A program made the position numbers and the translations under genes. A stretch of DNA of 50,675 nt from an uncultured Oscillospiraceae bacterium (lineage in GTDB: Bacteria; Bacillota; Clostridia; Oscillospirales; Oscillospiraceae). Below the pieces are notes generated by a model. That model did no database searches and was not told where the DNA came from. It saw nothing but the letters and a program-made list of their open reading frames with translations. The stretch covers positions 1 to 50,675 of the forward strand of contig CANQSD010000002.1 of NCBI GenBank assembly GCA_947626385.1, in the 5' to 3' direction. This document shows, one piece after another, positions 43,704-50,675 of this stretch. Position 1 is the first letter of the stretch. Every line of letters begins with the position of its first letter.

Positions 43704-44750
43704 TCATTTCTCTCTTTTCCTCAGGGTCAGGGATTTGACCAGGGTCACGCTCCCGCACAGGAGCACGCAGATGTAAAAGGAGATGGCGCGGGACAAAAGC
43801 TCGAAGTCCACAAGGTCGGCGTGGGGGATGAAGCTTGCGAACCCGTCCAGCATCATGTAGTCCGAAACGCCCATGGCGCCGGGAATGGGGATGAGGCCCG
43901 CGCCCAGGACCGTACAGCACTGCACCGCCCAAACGCGCGCCGACCGGGCGAAGGTGCCGCCGGAGGCCAGAGACAGGAAGAAGGGGACGGAGATCACGCA
44001 AAGGCGCTGGAGGAGGTTTAAGAGGAACGTCATCCCCATGGCCCCCGGATGCTCCCGGATCATCCGGGCGTAGGAGGCGTAATCGTCCATGTGGGCGCAA
44101 AGCCGCTCCCGGCGCGTCTCCTCGCCCCGCAGGATGTGGAGCCTGCATAGAACGTGGAGGCCCCACAGGGCGATTTTCCTCAGCATCGTCTGGTGGAGGA
44201 TGAGCATCACGAAGAAGACCACCAGCGCCGCCTGGAGGACGAAGCCCGCCAGAATCAGCACCTTTGAGAGCGTCCCGAAGGCGGTGAAGACGAAGGGCTG
44301 CGTCAAAAGCGCCAAGGCCCCCAGGACGATGATGGAGAGGGTGTACATAGCGAGATTCGCGATGAGGGACACCGTGGCCACCAGAGGCGGGACGCCGTCG
44401 CGGATCATGAAATAGGCGCTGGCCGGCTGTCCGCCGGTGGCGGAGGGGGTGATGGCGGAGAAGTAGATGTCCGAGGCCGAGTAGACGAAGCCCCCCAGGG
44501 GCCTCACCGGGTGCCCGAAGCCCCGGCACGCGGCCCGGACGGCCTCCCCCTCAAAGACGATGAAGCCCACCATGCAGAGGACCGCGCAGATGACCCACGG
44601 GATGTGGGCCCGGCCGATGTAGTCGGCGAAGGTGTCCAGCGTGAAGGAGCGGCTCTGGGAGACGATGGCGTACACCGACAGCGCCGCGATGGCCACGAAG
44701 AGGAGCGACCACAAAAGGCGCGAGCGGGGGGAACCGGACTTCTTTTTCAT
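43704..44750 (-). CDS. Lysylphosphatidylglycerol synthase transmembrane domain-type flippase
   Basis: A 348-residue integral membrane protein of the YbhN/UPF0104 (LPG_synthase_TM) family. Features include ITPSATGGQPASAYFM and GLIPIPGAMGVSDYMML, with about eight membrane segments. The family moves lipids across the membrane or is fused to MprF synthase domains; no synthase domain is present here. It sits between PAP2 and pssA with overlapping or one-base junctions, suggesting a role in phospholipid distribution. Substrate specificity cannot be read. Confidence 0.88.
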   Translation of the reverse strand: MKKKSGSPRSRLLWSLLFVAIAALSVYAIVSQSRSFTLDTFADYIGRAHIPWVICAVLCMVGFIVFEGEAVRAACRGFGHPVRPLGGFVYSASDIYFSAITPSATGGQPASAYFMIRDGVPPLVATVSLIANLAMYTLSIIVLGALALLTQPFVFTAFGTLSKVLILAGFVLQAALVVFFVMLILHQTMLRKIALWGLHVLCRLHILRGEETRRERLCAHMDDYASYARMIREHPGAMGMTFLLNLLQRLCVISVPFFLSLASGGTFARSARVWAVQCCTVLGAGLIPIPGAMGVSDYMMLDGFASFIPHADLVDFELLSRAISFYICVLLCGSVTLVKSLTLRKREK

Positions 44751-45418
44751 ACGGCGCCTCCCACCTTTTTCAAAACGCGGCCGTTGACCCGCTCCAGAAG
44801 GCGGTCCAGGTGCAATGCGGGGGCCAGGACCTGGCCCAGCTCCGCCAGCAAAATCGCGGGCAAAATATCCGCCACAAGGTGCTGCTTCACCAGCAGGACG
44901 GAGGCGAAGACCAGAAGCGTGAAGACGAGACTGCCGATCTTATACCCCTTTCCCAGCTTTTTCGCCCCAATGGCCCCGCGAAAGCACAGCCACGACTCCG
45001 CGCAGTGGATGGAGGGGAAGAGGTTGTCCGGGGTGTCCAGGGAATAGATGAGGGCGGTCAGACGGGAGAAGATATCCGTCCCCGTCACCTCCGGGCGGAC
45101 CATGTTGGTGGGGAGCAGGAGGAAGATGACACAGCAGGCAAGCTTCGTGAGCATCTCCCCGGCGAGGACCCGGTAACACCGCTCCTCGCTGTCCCGGGCG
45201 ATGAGGATATAGCCCACCGCCCACTGGATATACGCCAGCACGTAGATGACGATAAAGGCCGGGACGAAGGGAAGGGCGCTGTCCAGCCTCGTGGACAGGT
45301 CGTAGTGGACCGCCCCGGCGGTGAGAGGCCGCGTCAGCCAGTAGACGGAGCAGTTGAGGACCAGCGCCGCCAGCAGGGGAAACCGGGCGTATTTCGGGAT
45401 CAGGGTTTTCAGGGTCAA
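44747..45418 (-). CDS. PAP2-family membrane phosphatase
   Basis: A 223-residue protein with about six membrane segments. PAP2 motifs visible are LFPSIHCAES (the SxxH part) and KQHLVADILPA (HxxxD). The first PAP2 motif (KxxxxxxRP) is represented only weakly, near NMVRPEV. The protein could dephosphorylate phosphatidic acid, phosphatidylglycerol phosphate or polyprenyl diphosphate. It is the first gene of the lipid operon and overlaps the flippase gene by four bases. A good promoter lies 34 bases upstream. Confidence 0.88.
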   Translation of the reverse strand: MTLKTLIPKYARFPLLAALVLNCSVYWLTRPLTAGAVHYDLSTRLDSALPFVPAFIVIYVLAYIQWAVGYILIARDSEERCYRVLAGEMLTKLACCVIFLLLPTNMVRPEVTGTDIFSRLTALIYSLDTPDNLFPSIHCAESWLCFRGAIGAKKLGKGYKIGSLVFTLLVFASVLLVKQHLVADILPAILLAELGQVLAPALHLDRLLERVNGRVLKKVGGAV

Positions 45419-45451
45419 GACGGTTTACCTCGGAATTTCAGCTTTTCAGAT

Positions 45452-45480
45452 AGTATATCACAAATCCTCGGATTGGTAAA
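45452..45480 (-). promoter_or_regulatory. Promoter of the phospholipid operon
   Basis: On the minus strand, TTTACC (45475-45480), 17-bp spacer, TATACT (45452-45457) preceded by TGA (extended -10). Confidence 0.65.
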
Positions 45481-45524
45481 GGTAAAAAGGGGAAGTTTTC
45501 CTTATATTTTTGTTAAGATTGCCC

Positions 45525-45572
45525 TTGACATTCGCCTTTCCCGGTCCTATAATTCGTAAGGAACCTAACGAA
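45525..45572 (+). promoter_or_regulatory. Promoter and MarR-type operator of the second exporter operon
   Basis: Consensus TTGACA (45525-45530), 17-bp spacer, consensus TATAAT (45548-45553). An imperfect palindrome, TTCGTAAGG-AA-CCTAACGAA (45553-45572), begins at the end of the -10 and covers the start site. It is a good candidate operator for the MarR protein encoded next. Confidence 0.75.
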
Positions 45573-45593
45573 ATACCAAAAAGAGGGAAGCTT

Positions 45594-46022
45594 ATGGACG
45601 AAAACGAAAGGACCGAGGGCGAGGAGCCCCTGCACGCCCTTTTTTTGCGGTGCTCCAGCATCCTCTCCCGGCGCATCGGCCGCAGCGCCACCCGCCGGCG
45701 GATCATTGCGCTCCTGGACGAGCGGGGGGAGCTGACGCAGGGGGAGCTCCAGAAGAATCTGGGCATCCAGGCGGGGAGCCTTTCCGAGCTTGTCTCCCGC
45801 ATGGAGAAGTTCGGCGTCCTGGAGCGGGAGGCGGACAGCCGGGACAAGCGCCGCCTTGTTTTGCGCCTCACGGAGGAGGGCAAGCGCCGCGCCGCCCAGC
45901 CCGTGGAGATGGGGGACGACCGGCTCTTCGCCGCGCTCACCGGCGAGGAGCGGGAGGAGCTTCGCCGGATGCTCCGCAGGATCGACGACGCGCACGAGCG
46001 CTGGAGGAGGGAAAACCCGTAA
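45594..46022 (+). CDS. MarR-family regulator of the second exporter
   Basis: A 142-residue winged-helix protein. The recognition region is LTQGELQKNLGIQAGSLSEL and the wing LEREADSRDKRR followed by LTEEGKRRA is characteristic of MarR. The start at 45594 (MDENERTEG) follows GAGGGAAG. Its stop touches the first exporter gene, so the repressor is co-transcribed with its presumed target. The palindrome over the start site suggests negative autoregulation, relieved by a compound that the pump exports (inference). Confidence 0.93.
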   Translation: MDENERTEGEEPLHALFLRCSSILSRRIGRSATRRRIIALLDERGELTQGELQKNLGIQAGSLSELVSRMEKFGVLEREADSRDKRRLVLRLTEEGKRRAAQPVEMGDDRLFAALTGEEREELRRMLRRIDDAHERWRRENP

Positions 46023-47777
46023 ATGAAGCTCATCTTTCGCTACATGGGCCGGTATAAGAAGCTTATCGGCCTCACCATGCTCATAAAGCTCCTGGGGACG
46101 GTGGTGGAGCTTTTACTGCCCACCATCTTCGAGCACATCATCGACAACGTGGTCCCGGCGGGCAAGCTCGTCCCGGTGCTCTTATGGGGCCTGGGGATGT
46201 TCGCCACCGCCATCCTCTGCCGGGAGCTGAACGTCCGCGCCAACAGGCGGGGGATCGTGAACGCCCACCACATCAGCTACGACGTGCGCCAGGACCTTTT
46301 CAAAAACACCGTGAACCTCTCCGGGGCGCAGTTTGACGCCTACGGCCTGCCCAGCATCATCTCCCGCATGACCTCGGACAGCTACAACGTCCAGTCGGCG
46401 GTCCAGCAGCTCCAGCTCATGTGCATCCGCGCCCCCATGATGCTGGTGGGCGGGATTCTGGTGTCCCTGTGGATGGACGCCGGGCTCGCCCTCATCATGG
46501 TGGTGATGCTGCCGCTTTTGATCGTCATCATCATCGGCGTCTCCGCCAAGGGCCTGCCCCTCTACGCCAAGGTCCAGAAGAAGCTGGACGTGGTGGTACG
46601 GGTCATGCGGGAGAACATCACCGGCATCCGCGTGGTGAAGGCCCTTTCCAAGGCCGATTACGAAAAGCGCCGCTTTGCCGGGGTCAACGAGGACATGACG
46701 AAAAGTGACATCACCGCCACCACCGTCATGGCCATCCCCGGCCCCTTCATGCAGCTTTGCCTCAACACGGGCCTCGCCCTGGTGGTCATCGTTGGCGCGG
46801 GGCGCGTGAACCGCGGCCAGATGGAGCCCGGCGTCATCCTGGCGTTCCTTACATACTTCAACATGATCACCATGGGCGTCATGGGCCTTTCCCGTATCTT
46901 CATGACCATGTCCCGCGCCTCCGCCAGCGCCAACCGCATCGCCGCGGTCATCGAGGCGGACACGGACCTTCGCGTCCTGAGCCCGGAGGAGGCCAAAAAG
47001 CCCGCCGGCGAGGGCTTCGTCCGCTTTGAGAACGTGGACTTCAGCTACGGCGAGGACAGCCACGACACCTCCGGCTTTGCCGGGGAGAGCCGGGAGAAGG
47101 CCCTCAGCGGCATCACCTTCACCATCAAAAAGGGCGAGAGCCTGGGCATCATCGGCCCCACCGGGTGCGGGAAGACCACCGTCATCAACCTTTTGATGCG
47201 CTTTTACGACGCCACCGACGGCGGCGTCTTCGTGGACGGGCGGGACGTGCGTACCTATGAGAAGGACGAGCTGCGCCGCAAGTTCGGCACGGTCTTCCAA
47301 AATGACGTGGTGTTCCAGGACACCCTCCGGGAGAACATCACCTTCGGCCGGAAGGTCACCGAGGAGGGCGTTCTGGAGGCCGTCCGGGACGCCCAGGCCG
47401 CCGAGTTCATCGCGGGCCTTCCCGACGGCCTCGACCACGAGGCCGCCATCAAGGGCGCGAACCTCTCCGGCGGCCAGAAGCAGCGCATTTTCGTCTCCCG
47501 CGCCCTGGCCGCGAGGCCGGAGATCCTGGTCCTGGACGATTCCAGCTCCGCCCTGGACTACAAGACCGACGCCGCCATGCGCCGGGCCATCGCGGAGAAC
47601 CATCAAGACAGCACCATCATCATGATCGCCCAGCGGGTCAGCAGCGTCATGAACATGACCAACATTCTGGTGCTGGACAACGGAAAGGCCATCGGCTACG
47701 GGACCCACGAGGAGCTGATGAAGACCTGCAAGCCCTATCAGGAGACCTTCAAGGTCCAGATGGGCGAGATCGAGTGA
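46023..47777 (+). CDS. Heterodimeric ABC exporter subunit, degenerate site (second pair)
   Basis: A 584-residue half-transporter: six membrane segments (first 310 residues), then ATPase with Walker A GPTGCGKTT, signature LSGGQKQRIFV and Walker B ILVLDDSSSALD. Here the catalytic Glu is Asp and the H-loop His is Gln (MIAQRVSS), so two catalytic positions are altered. These are expected in the non-hydrolytic site of LmrCD/BmrCD-like pairs. It follows marR with no gap and precedes its partner by 12 bases. Confidence 0.94.
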   Translation: MKLIFRYMGRYKKLIGLTMLIKLLGTVVELLLPTIFEHIIDNVVPAGKLVPVLLWGLGMFATAILCRELNVRANRRGIVNAHHISYDVRQDLFKNTVNLSGAQFDAYGLPSIISRMTSDSYNVQSAVQQLQLMCIRAPMMLVGGILVSLWMDAGLALIMVVMLPLLIVIIIGVSAKGLPLYAKVQKKLDVVVRVMRENITGIRVVKALSKADYEKRRFAGVNEDMTKSDITATTVMAIPGPFMQLCLNTGLALVVIVGAGRVNRGQMEPGVILAFLTYFNMITMGVMGLSRIFMTMSRASASANRIAAVIEADTDLRVLSPEEAKKPAGEGFVRFENVDFSYGEDSHDTSGFAGESREKALSGITFTIKKGESLGIIGPTGCGKTTVINLLMRFYDATDGGVFVDGRDVRTYEKDELRRKFGTVFQNDVVFQDTLRENITFGRKVTEEGVLEAVRDAQAAEFIAGLPDGLDHEAAIKGANLSGGQKQRIFVSRALAARPEILVLDDSSSALDYKTDAAMRRAIAENHQDSTIIMIAQRVSSVMNMTNILVLDNGKAIGYGTHEELMKTCKPYQETFKVQMGEIE

Positions 47778-47789
47778 GGAGGTGAGGAT

Positions 47790-49580
47790 ATGCCGGGACC
47801 GGGAGACAGGGGCGGCGCCAAGCGCAAGCCCCGTGACGCCAAGGGGACCCTTGTGCGCATCATCAAATATATGGCCGTCTACAAATGGGCGGTAGTGGCG
47901 CTGGTGCTCCTCGCCTTTTTGAGCAACGTGGGCAACCTCTTGGGTCCCCAGCTGGCCGGTGAGGCCATCGGCGTGGTGGAGGAGGGCGCAAAGCTCGGCG
48001 TTGGGAAGATCGACATGGACCGGGTCGTCCACTACGCCGTTTTGATGCTGGTCTTCTACGTGGGGAGCACTCTCATGAGCTTTCTGGTGAGCATCGGCAT
48101 GGCCCGCGTGGGCCGGCGGATCGCCAACCATATGCGCCGGGACGTGTTCCAAAAGCTCATGAATATGCCTGTGAGCTACTTTGACCGCAACCAGGCCGGC
48201 GACATCATCAGCCGCGTCAGCTACGACGTGGACGTGGTGACCATGAGCCTTAGCTCCGACGTGGTCCAGATCATCACCAGCGCCGTCACGGTGGCGGGGA
48301 GCTTCGTCATGATGGTCATCATCTCCCCGCCCATGGTGCTGTGCATGATCTTCACCATCCCCGTGTCGGTGTGGTACACCCGCCACATGTCCAAAAAGAC
48401 CAGGCCCCTCTACTCCCGCCGCAGCGCCGCCTACGGCGAGATGAACGGCTTTGCCGAGGAGATGTTCTCCGGGCAGAAGACCATCCTCGCCTACGCCAAC
48501 GAGGACCGGGTGACGGAGAACTTCTCCGCCATCAACCGCGCCGCCGCCGAGGCGTACCGCGACGCGGACAGCCTGGGCATCACCATGGGCCCCACCATCG
48601 GCATGATCAACAACTTCGGCCTCTCCGCCATCGGCATGGGCGGCGCGGTACTGTACCTTCTGAACATCGTGGGCCTCAAGCAGATCTCCAGCTTCGTCCT
48701 CTACTCCCGGAAGTTCTCCGGGCCCATCAATGAGATCTCCAACATCATCAACGAGATCTACTCCGCCCTGGCCGCCGCCGAGCGCGTCTTCGAGTTCCTG
48801 GACGAGCCGGAGGAGCCCCGAGACATCCCGGACGCCGCGACGCTCACCGACTGCCGCGGCGAGGTACGCGTGGAGGACGTGAGCTTCGGCTACGTCCCCG
48901 AGAAGACCATCCTCAAGAACATCGATTTGGAGGCAAAGCCAGGCCAGACCATCGCTATCGTGGGCCCCACCGGCGCGGGCAAGACCACCATCATCAACCT
49001 CCTCATGCGCTTTTACGACGTGAACACCGGCCAGATCTTGGTGGACGGTCTGGAGGCCCGGCAGTACACCCTGGATTCCCTGCGCCGCAGCTACGCCATG
49101 GTCCTCCAGGACACCTGGGTCTTCAACGGCACCATCTTCGACAACATCGCCTACGGCAAGGAAAACGCCACCCAGGAGGAGGTCATAGCCGCCGCCAAGG
49201 CCGCCATGATCCACGGCTACATCATGCGCCTGCCCGAGGGGTACAACACCGTCATCTCCGAGGACGGCGGCAACATCTCCAAGGGCCAGAAGCAGCTTCT
49301 GACCATCGCCCGCGCCATGCTCTACAACACAAGTATGCTGATTTTAGACGAGGCCACCTCCAACGTGGACACCACCACCGAGCGCCAGGTCCAGAGCGCC
49401 ATCCGGGGCCTTATGAAGGGAAAAACCAGCTTCGTCATCGCCCACCGCCTCTCTACCGTCCAGAACGCCGACAAGATCCTGGTCATCGACCACGGCTCCC
49501 TCATCGAGCAGGGCACCCACGACGAGCTCATGGCCATGCGGGGATTCTACTACAAGCTGTACGCGAGCCAGTACGAATAA
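47790..49580 (+). CDS. Heterodimeric ABC exporter subunit, catalytic site (second pair)
   Basis: A 596-residue half-transporter with six membrane segments, Walker A GPTGAGKTT, Walker B MLILDEATSNVD with the catalytic Glu and H-loop IAHRLST. The signature is ISKGQKQLL, a non-canonical form that would complete the degenerate site of the partner. GAGGAGGTGAGG lies before the ATG. MarR control suggests multidrug export. Structured element C begins three bases after the stop. Confidence 0.94.
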   Translation: MPGPGDRGGAKRKPRDAKGTLVRIIKYMAVYKWAVVALVLLAFLSNVGNLLGPQLAGEAIGVVEEGAKLGVGKIDMDRVVHYAVLMLVFYVGSTLMSFLVSIGMARVGRRIANHMRRDVFQKLMNMPVSYFDRNQAGDIISRVSYDVDVVTMSLSSDVVQIITSAVTVAGSFVMMVIISPPMVLCMIFTIPVSVWYTRHMSKKTRPLYSRRSAAYGEMNGFAEEMFSGQKTILAYANEDRVTENFSAINRAAAEAYRDADSLGITMGPTIGMINNFGLSAIGMGGAVLYLLNIVGLKQISSFVLYSRKFSGPINEISNIINEIYSALAAAERVFEFLDEPEEPRDIPDAATLTDCRGEVRVEDVSFGYVPEKTILKNIDLEAKPGQTIAIVGPTGAGKTTIINLLMRFYDVNTGQILVDGLEARQYTLDSLRRSYAMVLQDTWVFNGTIFDNIAYGKENATQEEVIAAAKAAMIHGYIMRLPEGYNTVISEDGGNISKGQKQLLTIARAMLYNTSMLILDEATSNVDTTTERQVQSAIRGLMKGKTSFVIAHRLSTVQNADKILVIDHGSLIEQGTHDELMAMRGFYYKLYASQYE

Positions 49581-49583
49581 AAC

Positions 49584-49770
49584 TGGCTTTGAAGGCCGCT
49601 TCGCGGCCTTCAAATGCCAAGGGGAACGTGCGGAAAGCCCTTCGCGAAAGGTCTGCGGACCTTTCGTGAAGGGCTTTCCTGCTGTTTTGCTGCGCGCACG
49701 GCCCCTTTGGGGCCGCACACTCCGCAAAACAAAAGGAATTTTTTCCGACGTACATGCCGCCGGAAAAAAT
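49584..49770 (+). ncRNA. Structured repeat element, copy C (candidate RNA)
   Basis: Stem 1: TGGC (49584-49587) with GCCA (49616-49619), and a perfect 12-bp inner stem (49588-49599 with 49603-49614). Linker GGGGAACGTGC. Stem 2: 22 bp with one G-T pair, 49632-49653 with 49658-49679, loop TGCG. TGCTGT. Stem 3: TTTTGC (49685-49690) with GCAAAA (49724-49729), enclosing CGGCCCC-TTT-GGGGCCG. Stem 4: ATTTTTTCCG (49738-49747) with CGGAAAAAAT (49761-49770). The 33-base stem-4 region is identical to copy B, while stem 2 has quite different sequence. Confidence 0.6.
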
Positions 49771-49783
49771 GGTCGATGGCGGC

Positions 49784-50163
49784 GGGAAAAAGGATTGCGG
49801 CTTCGCCGCATTTTTATATTCCCACCCACCCGCCCCCGCCGCCGCACGGAACCACCCCTGCCGCTTGCGCGGCTGTCCCCTCCGTTGGAGGGGCTAAAGT
49901 GAGCGCATAGGTAATTTTGCCCCTCCTAGGTCGGGGTGGCCGAGCGCAGCGAGGCCGGGGTGGTGCTGCAATCCGTTTATCGGAAGCCCCAGCGACGCTC
50001 AACAAGCTCGAATACCCCGGCCCTGCGGGGCCACCCCATCTCCGGCCTAAGAGCCGCCCCTTCGGGGCGGTTGGCCTCCGAAACACGCCTGCGGGCGTAG
50101 TTTTTCCGAAAAAGGGGTCAAGGGGAATAAGGTTGCGGCGCTTCGCGCCGCGTTTATAAAAAA
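49784..50163. repeat. GC-rich mosaic repeat island, right end
   Basis: Inverted copy of the common module (about 49920-50162), ending in TTTATAAAAAA just before the IS1182-like end. It also holds a stretch near 49775-49880 that reverses 9390-9500. An extra GCCGCCCCTTCGGGGCGG hairpin is near 50050. No gene is supported. Confidence 0.8.
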
Positions 50164-50165
50164 AT

Positions 50166-50213
50166 GGGGCTGTGAAAAAAAGAGCATCTACAAGCTCATC
50201 TTTTCACAGCCCC
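50166..50213. terminator. IS1182-type end forming a hairpin
   Basis: GGGGCTGTGAAAA (50166-50178) pairs with TTTTCACAGCCCC (50201-50213), followed by T runs on both sides, so it could stop transcription from either direction. The sequence and its position after a transposase gene suggest an IS end. Confidence 0.6.
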
Positions 50214-50294
50214 GGTTTTTGTGTGGAAAAATAACCGCATTTCGTCAAAAAGGGGCACACTACCCCTACCCCACAGGATACCGCTTTTCTGAAG

Positions 50295-50603
50295 TCAGGC
50301 GGCGGCCTGGAGGCGCTTGCGTTTGTTGTGGAATTTGTAAAGGTTATGCCCAACAGCCACCAGCAGAAGCTCAAGTTTTACCTTCCCCAGCCCCCGCCGG
50401 CGTATCCTTCGGTACCCACGGTCCTGCTTGACGATGCCGAAGGTGCCCTCCGCCTGGATCGAGCGGTTTATCCGCAGCCGTATCCCGAGATCGCTGCCCA
50501 GGTTGTGGAGAACTTCCTCGTGCATCGCGGTCAGCTCCCGGTTCAGACGCACCGTCCTGTTCTTTTCCGTTTTCTTGCATTTTTGCGCATACGGGCAATT
50601 TGA
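50295..50603 (-). pseudogene. IS1182-family transposase, C-terminal remnant
   Basis: About 102 codons remain. The minus strand reads NCPYAQKCKKTEKNRTVRLN (Cys motif of the DDE_Tnp_1_6 type), then SIQAEGTFGIVKQDRGYRR and LLVAVGHNLYKFHNKRK, the normal end of IS1182-like transposases with the catalytic Glu in QAEG. In-frame sequence stops matching upstream of the NCPY and runs into a TAG, so the N-terminal three quarters are missing. No start codon can be given. Confidence 0.8.
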
Positions 50604-50675
50604 TACTACTCTCTAATAAAAAGTAGACAGTTATATATAACAGTGGTAAAATAAACTTGGTGATGAAAATGCGGT
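50604..50675. other. AT-rich sequence at window edge, possibly end of another element
   Basis: A sudden change to AT-rich DNA exactly where the transposase remnant stops. It includes GTGGTAAAATAAAC and ends ATGAAAATGCGG on the plus strand, which could be the start of a gene continuing outside. An inserted element that truncated the transposase is the simplest reading, but nothing here names it. Confidence 0.3.

Noticed and set aside
46182..49214. Very long minus-strand open frame opposite the second exporter pair (about 1010 codons)
   Set aside because: It is an antisense shadow of two clear ABC transporter genes. It has His/Asp/Gly/Val-rich composition and no domain; high GC keeps stops rare.

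Overview
The window looks like chromosome from a high-GC (roughly 60-65 %) member of the Clostridia, most likely an Oscillospiraceae-type gut anaerobe. The evidence is the class III (Firmicutes-type) fructose-bisphosphatase, strong GGAGG ribosome-binding sites, sigma-A promoters with exact 17-bp spacers, GH2/GH97 glycosidases, paired ABC exporters under MarR control and a cobalamin riboswitch. Genus-level identity is inference. No rRNA, tRNA, CRISPR array or phage gene was seen.

Layout. 1-90 is the 3' end of cysK. 813-5209 holds divergent fbp and a GH2 glycosidase. 5286-8703 is an FtsX-like permease plus its ATPase. 9592-12971 is a response regulator, histidine kinase and HtrA-like protease; both transcription units carry TTTCAG direct repeats with 11-bp spacing. 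13343-14680 is a MarR gene with a lipoprotein alpha/beta hydrolase. 14855-18482 is a nucleotide-loop operon (small ORF, cobT, cobU, cobS, a CobU-like P-loop protein, cobC). 19076-20059 is an Xre-type membrane regulator. 20184-29216 is a minus-strand operon behind a B12 riboswitch: btuF-like, btuC-like, btuD-like, cbiA, cbiB, cobD-type aminotransferase, cobQ/cbiP, cobO. 29336-30516 is a complete IS5-like element. 31250-31950 is an AT-rich island with two tiny membrane proteins. 32112-36181 is an AraC regulator divergent from an anchored GH97 enzyme. 36514-37254 is a YjbR-EVE fusion. 37389-41064 is a heterodimeric ABC exporter. 41365-41525 is a MITE. 41529-45418 is a phospholipid operon (PAP2, flippase-like protein, pssA, psd) ending in deoC. 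45594-49580 is MarR plus a second heterodimeric exporter. The window ends in an IS1182-like transposase remnant.

How the genes work together. The two cobalamin loci jointly cover corrinoid import, adenosylation, a,c-diamide and amide formation, aminopropanol attachment and lower-ligand assembly, that is, salvage plus the late part of the pathway; no corrin-ring genes are present here. The phospholipid operon makes phosphatidylethanolamine. The exporters and the RR/HK/HtrA group look like envelope-stress or drug-response functions.

The most unusual content is between the genes. Mosaic GC-rich palindromic repeats fill most gaps. A separate element of about 170-190 nt with up to four stems occurs three times, each copy just downstream of a plus-strand gene. 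Its helices are kept by compensatory changes while the long central stem has a different sequence in every copy. It is the best candidate for an undescribed structured RNA or mobile DNA element.
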